The position numbers and the translations under genes are program-made. Positions 11,140 through 23,600 of a stretch of DNA of 64,000 nt are shown piece after piece. Source of the DNA: Cherax quadricarinatus. Taxonomy: Eukaryota > Arthropoda > Malacostraca > Decapoda > Parastacidae. How positions within the stretch are numbered: the first letter of the stretch is position 1; each line of letters starts with the position of its first letter. The stretch spans positions 51,309,444 through 51,373,443 of the forward strand of contig NC_091292.1 in NCBI RefSeq assembly GCF_038502225.1. Reading direction: 5' to 3'. The notes below the pieces were generated by a model. The model was not told where the DNA came from. It saw only the letters and a program-made list of their open reading frames with translations, and did no database searches.

Positions 11140-12030
11140 TCCAGTCATAATATCGTTCAAGGTAGGTAGAGATCAAGGCTAGAGAAAGGCTCATCCTCAT
11201 AGCAGACATAGATAAAAACATCCGACACACTTTTGTATCATCATTTGCAGATGACACTAAAATAATCATGAGAGTCACTACAGAAGAGGACACTGAAAAA
11301 GTACAGGAAGCCATAAGCGGGGTTTTCCAGTAGGCAGTGGAGAACAACATGACGTTCAATGGTGATAAGTTCCAGCTGCTTAGGTATGGAATGAATGAAG
11401 AACTCAAAAGGAACACTATATACAAAACTCAAGAGGGTCACCAAACAGAACGAAAGGATGCGTAAAAGACCTGGGAATAATTATGTCAGCTGACCTTTCT
11501 TCTAAAGACCATAACAAGACAAAGATCACAACAGCCAGGAAGATGACGGGGTGGGTATTAAGAACTTTCAAAATAAAAGATATAATGCCGATGGCGACAC
11601 TCTTCAAATCGCTAGTGCTCCCTCATTTAGAATATTGCTCAGTGCTGAGGGCCCCGTTCAAAGCAGGAGAAATATCAGAGCTGGAACAAATACTGAGATC
11701 GTTTACGGCTCACATTGAGCCAATAAAACACCTATATTACTGGGAACGCCCTCAAGTCTCGATAAAGTACTCATTGGAGTGGAGGAGAGAGAGATACATG
11801 ATAATATATACCTGAAAAGTACTCGAGGGCCTGGTGCAAAATTTGCACACTGCCATAACAACATACTGGAGTGAGAGATGTGGGAGGAGGTGTAAAATAA
11901 CCCCAGTGAGGAGCAGGGGGTTTGGTGGGGACAATAAGGGAACACTGTATCAACATCCGGGGTCCCAGACTAGTCAACACCTTACCAGAAGATATCAGAA
12001 ACACTGCTGGAACAAGAGTAGAAGCCTTCG
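11140..12030 (+). pseudogene. Decayed CR1-like LINE reverse transcriptase fragment
   Basis: Plus-strand translation around 11225-11280 gives VSSFADDTKIIM, which contains the (F/Y)xDD catalytic motif of reverse transcriptases. It is followed, with frame changes and stops, by peptides of the palm-to-thumb region: a NNMTFNGDKFQ-like stretch near 11345, then LGIIMSADLSSKDH, AARK-like TARKMTGWVLRTF and LVLPHLEYCS (11483-11815). Near 11950-12020 comes RGPRLVNTLPEDIRNTAGT, typical of the C-terminal end of such LINEs. The order is correct for one element, so this is a single copy truncated at its 5' end that has picked up several frameshifts. Endonuclease and ORF1 are absent. Confidence 0.75.
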
Positions 12031-12435
12031 CTTCTTATGACCAGAGCTTTGGTAAGATGGGTAAGGAAGAAGGATGGGTAAGGATAAAAATATTGGAAAA
12101 GGGTGGGAGGGGGGTAGTGAGGTAGGATATAAAAGGTAAGTGACACAACCACTTTGGTGCAATTTAAAAAGTATGTGTGTGATAATAGAAAATTCTTGAC
12201 GGGGTATAATACTAACCCATCAGAGTCACATAGATATAACAGATATATAAGTACATGACTTTGAATTGGTAGTAAATATACAAGTTGCAATTACTTTTTT
12301 TTTTTGCGATTGCATAACGAATATTTAAACGACGTTAGCTTCTTTCAAGGTGGTGTCCCGCCATAGTAAATATAGCGAATTTATAACAGTATATGTGAAA
12401 GTAGAAATGTTATATATGACATCTCCATAATTAGG
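12031..12435. other. Unannotated spacer
   Basis: A/T-rich unique sequence containing a T-run at 12294-12305. No gene was recognised. It lies between the 3' ends of two LINE copies that face each other. Confidence 0.45.
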
Positions 12436-12439
12436 GGCG

Positions 12440-15400
12440 ATAATTTTCTTAGTAGACATAGAAGGGTTCTGGTGTTACCCAATCATCTTCATCTGCAAGA
12501 GGTTGCTCAAGCTCATTGGTCGTTGGTAATCGTCTTTATGGATGAAGCGACGCAGCCTCTGTGGGAGAATCATTCTTTGGATCCTGTGAGGAGGAGTGTT
12601 AATGATATAGTAGGTAGCATTTTCAACTTGGGGAGGATGTTCTCTATCTGGTATGTAGAGTTCTTGCACTGCATAGAGTTCTCTCTTCTTCTGCATATCA
12701 AAGCGTACATTTAAGGCAGTAATATCCAGTTGTATATGCAAATCTGCCATTTTGACTGTCTCTCCTCCTGGTACCCGTAATAAAGCGGAGAGCTCTATTC
12801 TGGACCCGTTGCAACCGTAGCATGTTGGTCTTCGTTGTTAACTACGTTGGAACACATGGATATTCGAGTATTGGTCCTATCATCATTCTATACAGATGTT
12901 TTTTGACATGTGGAGGGGCTAGATTAAATCTAAAGAGACTGCTAAGACCGGCTTTGGCTATGTTGATCTTTTTACTGACGTGAGACGTTGAGGGGAGCAG
13001 CCTGTCTATTTCATATCCCAAGATCTTGTTAGGATTTCTAATTGCTACAGGTGTACCTCTGATGGAGATACCCCCCTTATCTTCGATGGTTGATGCAAAA
13101 CATCCTATCGTGCTAACAAGGACTTTGTCAGGGTTAGTCGTAATTCTCCATTTCTTTTCCCAGTTAGATGTTCGACGAAGTTCAATATTCATTTTTACTA
13201 TGACTCTCTCATACTTGTATTTTCTTGTTACCGGAGTTGATGAGACGACATGGATAACATCATCTGCAAATTGCGTTATAATTATATCATTAAACTCTGG
13301 CTGAGGAAGATCATTCACATAAATATTGAATAGAACTGGACTAAGACAAGAACCTTGTGGGACACCAGATGTCGGTATTAAAAGCTCTGTCGACCTGCCA
13401 TGAAAGGTAGGAATGATTTTTCTTTGAGTTAAGAAGTTATATATAAATCTGAGAAATGTCCAGTTATGGTCAGGTAGGTCAATAAGTTTGTATATAAGAC
13501 CATCATGCCATAAGCTATCAAAAGCTTTATTAACATCTCTGGTGGCAATTAGAGCAAGATTGCCCTGAAGTTTCAGACTCGCTACAGTATCAAAAATAAT
13601 ATTTATTGCATGATGGGTTCCTCTATGTGTCTAAAGCCAAACTGTTTTTCAGTAAAAAAGGTGGTTAAACTCCATATAGTAGTTCAGTCTGTTGGAAATG
13701 ATCTTCTCAAGAACTTTCCCAGTGACTTCAAGTAAAGATATAGGTCTATAGTTCCCTGGTTGATGGATGTCTTCATTGGGTTTAGCATGAAAGATCATCC
13801 CAGCAGTCTTAAAAACCACTGGAAAATGTCCTGAGGCCAAGATGGCATTAAAGATATTGACCAAAGACTGTTTACAATTTCTGGGTAGGAACTTTATTTG
13901 TTTCATTGTTATTTCAGAGCGACCAGGGACTCTATTTCGCATTCTTCCAATAACCTGACTCATCTCAAGTAGTGTGATGGGTCTAGTAAGAGGGTGGGCC
14001 TCTTCAAGAGTTGATGTATCTATGGTTGGAGATCTGCTAAGTTATCATCTCTCCATTCATTGACCAACTGATAATGGTTATTATTAAATCGGCGACTGTT
14101 ATTGTGGGAGAGAATTTTCTCCCACACATCACCCATTAGATTAGCCTGGTCCTGTGGATCATCAAGTTTAATCTCAACCTCTTCATCATCATCATCAGAG
14201 AAGGTATGAATTAGGTAACTGGGAGCCATGTGCTTTGCCCCTAAAAGTTGCCGGATCCTGCTCAAAAATTTTGCAGGTTGACGTTTATACTGGTTAGCTT
14301 GGAGAACTAGAAATTTCCATAAGTCTCGTTTGTGATGACTAATCATATTAATTAAGTCCTGCCTCAACCTATGCAGTGTAGCCCCTGGTGGTTGTTGCGT
14401 TTGAAGATGCCCTCGACATTCTGTTTGATAATTTTCCATACAGTCTCTAATTTCCCTAGTAGGTTTATATTGTTGGTAGATCTTTGTGGAAGCTAATTGG
14501 TAAGTTGCATTAGTAGCATCAAGTATTCGGCGTCGTCAATTGCAGTGGAAGGTAAATTTTCCAACGAAACAATTTCGTCGTCACCAAGAAATGCCCTTAA
14601 AGGGTTATATCCGAGGGTGTTTAGCTTGGGTTTAAGAGGTACAGGTATTCTAAATGTAGAAGTTTGTTGCTGTATTATAACAGGGATATGGTCAGATCCT
14701 ACGTTTCCACCAGGAGAGACTCGGCAATGTAAGAGGTCACAGTCTCTGTTTGTCAGGACTATATCTAGTGTCCCTGGATGAGGACCAATATATGATTTAA
14801 AGAATGGTCCTTGAAATGACAAGTTTCAGGCTGTCATGATATTAAATAGTTGTTTTCCTTTCAAGTTGCCCAGTGGATTACCAACTCCACAGTTAAAGAG
14901 GGCAGGGTGATGAGCATTGAAATCTCCTGCTAAAATTGTTGGAATATTTCTGCTTAATATCTTATGTAGAGGAATTGACTCTATATATGGTTGTCTCGGG
15001 GAAAAATATCCAGTTGCTATCAACAGTTGGCCATGAGACGTCGTCAGTTCTATTGCAAGAATGGTATCTTCATCAACATGAATATTTTTAAATGCATAGC
15101 CTAATTTAACTAAGATGGCTAAGCCACTATAGGGTCCTCTCGATTTCTCCACAGTAGAGTAACCACGTAATTTAATATGTTGATCAACTCTTGCAGCTGT
15201 CTCATTCAAGAGTATAACATCGGGATTGTAATTATGTAGTTCAGCTTCAAGGAGGTAACGGTTATTAAAGAAATGTTGAACATTAAGTTGGAAAATTGTA
15301 ATCCCCTTTATTTCTTGCACTTCGCACGTGTACTGCGGTCTGAACGACTGCAAGTAATGTCTTGTTTGGTATACACACTATCCCTGCTGGACTCGTCAAG

Positions 15401-15493
15401 GGGAGGAGGGAAATTCTGAGTAGTTGATTGTGTACTAACAATTTCACCATCCTCACTAGAGTTGGTAATATTAACAGAAACGTTAGTCATCAT
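12440..15493 (-). pseudogene. LINE ORF2, endonuclease plus reverse transcriptase, broken
   Basis: ORF2 of the Jockey-like LINE. It probably starts at the ATG at 15493, changes frame at about 15310-15350, and continues into an AP-like endonuclease. Endonuclease motifs are QLNVQHF, LLNET, AGDFNAHH (near 14920) and GSDHIPVI (near 14690). A TGA interrupts the endonuclease frame at 14826-14828, and a further frame change lies near 14440-14490. The reverse transcriptase shows NYRPISLL near 13755, VNKAFDSLWHDGL (motif A) near 13520, SGVPQGSCLSPVLFN (motif B) near 13350 and QFADDV (motif C) near 13270. Two compensating frameshifts surround the QFGFRH motif near 13620-13660. The C-terminal end reads PLADEDDWVTPEPF near 12455. 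All three catalytic aspartates are present, so the domain was once functional and decayed later. Confidence 0.85.
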
Positions 15494-16910
15494 CAGAGAA
15501 CTGAGGTGTGATATTCCCAGTTACAGGAAGCAGAGGCACATGAGTGTTAAAGGGAGACCGTGGAGGCTCCAAGGAAAAATTTGGGAGGCCATGTGAAGTA
15601 CCCTGGGAAAGTTCCTGTTCTTGTTCAACAGGATCAGCTGCAATAGTGGAAGAATAAGCACCAATCTCTGGGGCATGGTTAGGGTCAGGTATTGACTCAT
15701 CGGGCTGAGGGGAGTTGACAACCTGGGTATGCGTGGCGGGTGATCCCTGAACAAGGGATGAATTAGGCATATTTATAGAGGTAGAGTAGGGCACATACTT
15801 CCTGTCTTGAGGGGGCTGAGCAATGATAACCTTAACATTATATGGGATAGTAATGGGAGTGATCCCATTAGCCATTAACAAATCATTGAAAATATTAGAG
15901 CAGAGTTAAATATCACCACCTGCTATGTCCTTGGCCATCATGTACATTAGTTGAGCTCTCGTCATATCCCCGGCTGAGGATCCCTGAGACATGGGGAGTG
16001 AGGATGAACCTTGTGGCTGCGTTTGTGTATGTTGTAGGTGAGGGTTAGATTGGGGCACTCCAGGAGGGGCAGAATTCCAAACATTGGAACCGGTGGAAGA
16101 GACCTGAGGAGTCCCACTAGATCCATGCAGAGCTGGGAAGGAAGTCTGGGACGTTGTTGGAGGTGCCTGGGGAATGGTCTTCGAAGAATTGGATAGTTTC
16201 TTGACTTCTAGAATTTTCTGTATTACCTTTTTCCTCTCAGGACAGATAGGAGAAACAGCATGGTGTTTACCATTGCAAAGGAAACACTTGGGCTTAGTTT
16301 TGTTATGGCAGTCCCTAAAAGAATGTTGACCAGAGCATATGCTGCAAATCAGTGATTGGCTGCTGCATTTGTTGGTGGTATGACCAAATGCATAACATTT
16401 AAAACATTGTGTAACACTGACAAACCGTTCAAGAGAGATTTGGTCAGGTGTACATCTGGTGCCAAAACATTTGAAACCATTTTGACTCACTAGTTTGGCT
16501 GCTTCAGGTGTCTCATATATTAACTTTAATGTTACCTGGTTGTTGCCAGGTTTAGAGAATTTATATGCTTGGACCACCTTAAATTCAGAATTCTCCTGAT
16601 TAAAGTCTGCAACAAGTTCCTCCATTGAGCTCTCTCTCATGAAACTGTTAATTCTCGCCACAAACACAGTTCGCTGAGCTTGATAGCTTTCAGGTGCAAT
16701 TGGGGCGACACCAAAAGTCTTCAATTTTTCCAGAACGTCCTGCTTAAGCAGTTGAAGTAACTCTTCTTCCGAAGAGAGAAGTACTGCCCCAGCGTGGTTT
16801 TGAAAAACATCCACTGGAGCAGCACTTGAATTCGAACAAATACATTCAAGAATTTCTTTCTTCGACTTTTGGTTGTCATCAACACGTAATCTTACTCGTA
16901 TTCGCGCCAT
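15483..16910 (-). pseudogene. LINE ORF1, gag-like nucleic-acid-binding protein
   Basis: ORF1 of the Jockey-like LINE, a chaperone-like protein that would coat the element's RNA. It starts with MARIRVRLRVDD at 16910 and runs 334 codons to a TAA at 15906-15908. The same frame then stays open to 15483, so the intact protein was probably about 475 residues, with a Pro/Ser-rich C-terminal part. Three zinc knuckles lie in series at roughly residues 165-220: CFKCYAFGHTTNKC (classic CX2CX4HX4C), CSICSGQHSFRDC and CFLCNGKHHAVSPIC. They are followed by a Ser/Thr/Gln/Pro-rich stretch. The terminal stop overlaps the probable ORF2 start at 15493 by about ten bases, an arrangement known in Jockey-type elements. 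The internal TAA is the only clear lesion in this ORF. Confidence 0.85.
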
Positions 16911-17000
16911 GATGTCCAGGAAGGTACATCTGACACAGAAGTTGCTTTAACAAAAAAGGGTCTTTCGTTAGTGGTAGTCCTGACATTCTATTTCAGCTGA

Positions 17001-17501
17001 CTTATGAAGGTCAGCCCCTAAGACAGCCTACCCTCGAGTGGGGAGGGACACAGGGCCCAAGGCAAAGATCGGCCGGATTTTAAAAAAACCACACTGGATA
17101 CCGGATGGTCAAAATGCCTTGTGTTAACTCGCCGAAGGCGAAGTTGCCGAAAAACAAGATAGGAAAGTCAAAGGATAGCAATGTAAGTAGAGTGTGTGGG
17201 CCAGTGTAGATGTTTGAGTGAGGGGAGGATGGGAGAAGGATGGGGAAAAGAGGAGTGAACAAGCAAGCAAGTCACCGCCTTACAGTCTTGTTGGGATGGT
17301 ACTCGAAGTGACTGCCAGCAAGTTTCCTCTCAGCTCTGGTCGAGAACAACTCAGGATAACCCAAGAAAAATCTCGAGTAACAGTGTTCAGAGTTGCTCTG
17401 ATCGAGAATTACTAAGGATAACTGAAGAGCAGGAACGACGACATCTCTCCACGGCGGCTGAACAACGACTGTGCATCTGTGAATGTATATCTGTGAATCT
17501 G
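17001..17501. other. Unannotated spacer
   Basis: Unique sequence between the LINE leader and the LINE C-terminal scrap. No gene was recognised. A 65-codon open frame at 17218-17415 has no motif. Confidence 0.4.
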
Positions 17502-17666
17502 AATCGAGTAGAAGCCTTCAAGAGGAAACTGGACAAGTATCTTCACCAGGTGCAAGATCAACCAGGCTATAGTGGATATGTGGGGCAGTGGGCCTCCAGC
17601 AGCAACAGCCTAGTTGACCAGGCACGCACCAAAGGAGCCTGGCCTATGGCCGGGCTCCGAGAGTAG
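17502..17666 (+). pseudogene. C-terminal scrap of a CR1-like LINE protein
   Basis: An uninterrupted 54-residue reading ends at TAG 17664-17666. It starts RVEAFKRKLDKYL, continues QPGYSGYV and SSNSLVDQART, and ends MAGLRE. This resembles the extreme C-terminus of LINE proteins that end shortly after a NTLPEDIRNT-type motif, the same type as the 11140-12030 fragment. No catalytic part is present. The scrap ends less than 30 bases before the first 21-bp monomer of the giant array, so the array boundary falls at or next to the 3' end of a LINE insertion. Confidence 0.6.
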
Positions 17667-17693
17667 TGAAACTTTCGAAGCTCTTCAAGCTAA

Positions 17694-20600
17694 GGTGTAT
17701 CCATGATACTAGCCTGATGATCCATGATACTAGCCTGATGATCCATGATACTAGCCTGATGATCCATGATACTAGCCTGATGATCCATGATACTAGCCTG
17801 ATGATCCATGATACTAGCCTGATGATCCATGATACTAGCCTGATGATCCATGATACTAGCCTGATGATCCATGATACTAGCCTGATGATCCATGATACTA
17901 GCCTGATGATCCATGATACTAGCCTGATCATCCATGATACTAGCCTGATCATCCATGATACTAGACTGATGATCCATGATACTAGCCTGATCTATGACAC
18001 TAGCCTGATGATCCATGATACTAGCCTGATGATCCATGATACTAGCCTGATCTATGACACTAGCCTGATGATCCATGATACTAGCCTGATGATCCATGAT
18101 ACTAGCCTGATGATCCATGATACTAGCCTGATCCATGATACTAGCCTGATGATCTATGACACTATCCTGATGATCCATGATACTAGCCTGATGATCCATG
18201 ATACTAGCCTGATGATATATGATACTAGCCTGATGATCCATGATACTAGCCTGATGATCCATGATACTAGCCTGATCCATACTAGCCTGATGATCCATGA
18301 TACTAGCCTAATGATACATGACACTAGCCTGATGATCCATGACACTAGCCTGATGATACATGACACTAGCCTGATGACCCATGACACTAGCCTGATGATC
18401 CATGACACTAGCCTGATGATCCTTGATACTAGCCTGATGATCCATGACACTAGCCTGATGATCCATGATACTAGCCTGATCCATGATATTATCCTGATGA
18501 TCCACGATACTAGCCTGATGATCCATGACACTAGCCTGACGATCCATGATACTAGCCTGATGATCCATACTAGCCTGATGATTCATGATACTAGCCTGAT
18601 GATCCTTGATAGTAGCCTGATGATCCATGACACTAGCCTGATGATCCATGATACAAGCCTGATCCATGATATTATCATGATGATCCACGATACTAGCCTG
18701 ATGATCCATGACACTAGCCTGACGATCCATGATATTAGCCTGATGATCCATACTAGCCTGATGATTCATGATACTAGCCTGATGATCCATGACGCTAGCC
18801 TGATGATCCATGACACTAGCGTGATGATCCATGATACTAGCCTGATCCATGATATTATCCTGATGATCCATGACACTAGCCTGATGATCCATGACACTAG
18901 CCTGATGATCAATGATACTAGCCTGATGTTCCATGATACCAGCCTGAAGATCCATGATACTAGCCTGATGATCCATGACACTAGCCTGATGATCCATGAT
19001 ACTAGCCTGATCCATATTATCCTGATGATCCACGATACTAGCCTGATGATCCATGACACCAGCCTGATGATCAATGATACTAGTATGATGTTCCATGATA
19101 CGAGCCTAATGATCCATGATACTAGCCTGATGATCCATGACACTAGCCTGATGATCCATGACACTAGCCTGATGATCCATGACACTAGAATGAAGATCCA
19201 TGATACTAGCCTGTTGATCCATACTAGCGTGATCCATGATACTAGCCTATTGATCCATGACACTAGCCTGATCCATGATACTAGCCTGATGGTCCATGAT
19301 ACTAGCCTGATGGGTCATGACACTAACCTGATGGTCCACCATACTAGCCTGATGATCCATGATACTAGCCTGATGATCCATGACACGCCTGATTATCCAT
19401 GATACTGGCCTGATGATCCATGATACGAGCCTGATGATCCATGACACTAGCCTGATGATCAATGACACTAGCCTGATGATCCATGACACTAGCCTGATGA
19501 TCCATGATACTAGCCTGATGCATGATATTATCCGGATGATCCATGATACTAGCCTGATGATCCATGACACTAGCCTGATCAATGATACTAGCCTGATGAT
19601 CCATGACACTAGCCTGATAATCCATGATACTAGCCTGATGATCCATGACACTAGCCTGATGATCCATGATACTAGCCTGACCCATACTAGACTGATGATT
19701 CATGATACTAGCCTGATGGTCCATGACACTAGCCTGATGATCCATGACACTAGCCTGATGATCCATGACACTAGCCTGATGATCCATGATACTAGCCTGA
19801 TCCATCATATTATCCTGATGATCCATGATACTAGCCTGATGATCTATGACACTAGCCTGATGATCAATTATACTAGCCTGATGTTCCATGATACCAGCCT
19901 GAAGATCCATGATACTAGCCTGATGATCCATGACACTAGCCTGATGATCCACCATACTAGCCTGATCCATATTTTCCGGATGATCCACGATACTAGCCTG
20001 ATGATCCATGACACTAGCCTGATGATCAATGATACTAGCCTGATACATGATATTATCTTGATCCACGATACTAGCCTGATGATCCATGACACTAGCCTGA
20101 TGATCCATGATACCAGTATGATGTTCCATGATACGAGCCTAATGATCAATGATACTAGTATGATGTTCCATGATACTAGCCTGATGATCAATGATACTAG
20201 CCTGATGATCCATGATACTAGACTGATGATCCATGATACAAGCCTGATCTATGACACTAGCCTGATGATCCATGATACTAGCCTGATGGTTCATGATACT
20301 AGCCTGATGATCCATGATACTAGCCTGATGATCCATGATACTAGCCTGATGATCTATGACACTAGCCTGATGATCCATGATACTAGCCTGATGATCCATG
20401 ATACTAGCCTGATGATCCATGATACTAGCCTGATGATCCATGATACTAGCCTGATCCATGATACTAGCCTGATGATCCATGATACTAGCCTAATGATACA
20501 TGACACTAGCCTGATGATCCATGACACTAGCCTGATGATTCATGACACTAGCCTGATGATCCATGACACTAGCCTGATGATCCATGACACTAGCTTGATG

Positions 20601-23600
20601 ATCCTTGATACTAGCCTGATGATCAATGACACTAGCCTGATGGTCCATGATACTAGCCTGATCCATGATATTATCCTGATGATCCACGATACTAGCCTGA
20701 TGATCCATGACACTAGCCTGACGATCCATGATACTAGCCTGATGATCCATACTAGCCTGATGATTCATGATACTAAGCTGATGATCCTTGATACTAGCCT
20801 GATGATCCATGACACTAGCCTGATGATCCATGATACTAGCCTGATCCATGATATTATCCTGATGATCCATACTAGCCTGATGATCCATGACACTAGCCTG
20901 ATGATCCATGACACTAGACTGATGATTCATGACACTAGCCTGATCCATGATATTATCCTGATGATCCATGATACTAGCCTGATGATCCATGACACTAGCC
21001 TGATGATCAATGATACTAGCATGATGTTCCATGATACCAGCCTGAAGATCCATGATACTAGCCTGATGATCCATGACACAAGCCTGATTATCCATGATAC
21101 TAGCCTGATCCATATTATCCTGATGATCCACGATACTAGCCTGATGATCCATGACACCAGCCTGATGATCAATGATACTAGTATGATGTTCCATGATACG
21201 AACCTAATGATCCATGATACTAGCCTGATGATCCATGACACTAGCCTGATGATCCATGACACTAGCCTGATGATCCATGACACTAGAATGATGATCCATG
21301 ATACTAGCCTGTTGATCCATACTAGCCTGATCCATGATACTAGCCTATTGATCCATGACACTAGCCTGATCCATGATACTAGCCTGATGGTCCATGATAC
21401 TAGCCTGATGGGTCATGACACTAACCTGATGGTCCATCATATTAGCCTGATGATCCATGATACTAGCCTGATGATCCATGACACTAGCCTGATGATCCAT
21501 GATACTAGCCTGATCCATGATATTATCCTGATGATCCATGATACTAGCCTGATGATCCATGACACTAGCCTGATCAATGATACTAGCCTGATGTTCCATG
21601 ACACCAGCATGAAGATCCATGATACTAGCTTGATGATCCATGATACTAGCCTGATCCATACTAGCCTGATGATTCATGATACTAGCCTGATGATCCATGA
21701 CACTAGCCTGATGATCCATGACACTAGCCTGATGATCCATGACACTAGCCTGATGATCCATGATACCTAGCCTGATCCATCATATTATCCTGATGATCCA
21801 TGATACTAGCCTGACGATGTATGACACTAGCCTGATGATCAATTATACTAGCCTGATGTTCCATGATACCAGCCTGAAGATCCATGATACTAGCCTGATG
21901 ATCCATGACACTAGCCTGATGATCCACCATACTAGCCTGATCCATATTTTACTGATGATCCACGATACTAGCCTGATGATCCATGACACTAGCCTGATGA
22001 TCAATGATACTAGCCTGATACATGATATTATCCTGATCCACGATACTAGCCTGATGATCCATGACACTAATCTGATGATCAATGATACTAGTATGATGTT
22101 CCATGATACGAGCCTAATGATCCATGATACTAGCCTGATGATCCATGATACTAGCCTGATGATCAATGATACTAGCCTGATGATCCATGATACTAGACTG
22201 ATGATCCATGATACTAGCTTGATCTATGACACTAGCCTGATGATCCATGATACTAGCCTGATGGTCCATGATACTAGCCTGATGACCCATGATACTAGCC
22301 TGATGATCCATGATACTAGCCTGATGATCTATGACACTAGCCTGATGATCCATGATACTAGCCTGATGATCCATGATACTAGCCTGATGATCCATGACAC
22401 TAGCCTGATGATCCATGATACTAGCCTGATGATCCATGATACTACCCTGATCCATGATACTAGCCTGATGATCCATGATACTAGCCTAATGATACATGAC
22501 ACTAGATTGATGATCCATGACACTAGCCTAATGATCCATGACACTAGCCTGATGATCCATGACACTAGCCTGATGATCCATGACACTAGCCTGATGATGC
22601 TTGATACTAGCCTGATGATCCATAACACTAGCCTGATGATCCATGATACTAGCCTGATCCATGGTATTATCCTGATGATCCACGATAATAGCCTGATGAT
22701 CCATGACACTAGCCTGACGATCCATGATATTAGCCTGATGATCCATACTAGCCTGCTGATTCATGATACTAAGCTGATGATCCTTGATACTAGCCTGATG
22801 ATTCATGACACTAGCCTGATGATCCATGATACTAGCCTGATCCATGATATTATCCTGATGATCCACGATACTATCTAGATGATCCATGACACTAGCCTGA
22901 CGATCCATGATACTAGCCTGATGATCCATACTAGCCTGATGATCCATGACACTAGCCTGATGATCCATGACGCTAGACTGATGATCCATGATACTAGCCT
23001 GATCCATGATATTATCCTGATGATCCATGATACTAGCCTGATGATCCATGATACTAGCCTGATGATCAATGATACTAGCCTGATGTTCCATGATACCAGC
23101 GTGAAGATCCATGATACTAGCCTGATGATCCATGACACTAGCCTGATGATCCATGATACTAGCCTGATCCATAATATCCTGATGATCCAGGATACTAGCC
23201 TGATGATCCATGACACTAGCCTGATGATCAATGATACTAGTATGATGTTCCATGATACGAGCCTAATGATCCAGGACACTAGCCTGATGATCCATGACAC
23301 TAGCCTGATGATCCATGACGCTAGCCTGATGATCCATCACACTAGCCTGATGATCCATGACACTAGCCTGATGATCCATGATAATAGCCTGATCCATAAT
23401 ATCCTGATGATCCAGGATACTAGCCTGATGATCCATGACACTAGCCTGATGATCAATGATACTAGTATGATGTTCCATGATACGAGCCTAATGATCCATG
23501 ATACTAGCATGATGATCCCTGACGATAGCCTGATGATCCATCACACTAGCGTGATGATCCATGACACTTGAATGATGATCCATGATACTAGCCTGTTGAT

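Larger units (their letters stand above)
12440..17000 (-). mobile_element. Jockey-like LINE, nearly full length but inactivated
   Basis: A two-ORF non-LTR retrotransposon read from right to left. ORF1 has three zinc knuckles, and ORF2 carries an AP-type endonuclease followed by a reverse transcriptase. No RNase H is seen. This layout matches the Jockey group. ORF1 begins at the ATG at 16910 and the coding region ends near 12440. At least one in-frame stop in ORF1 and several stops and frameshifts in ORF2 make it a dead copy. The exact 5' end of the untranslated leader (near 17000) and the 3' tail cannot be fixed from this window. Confidence 0.85.
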
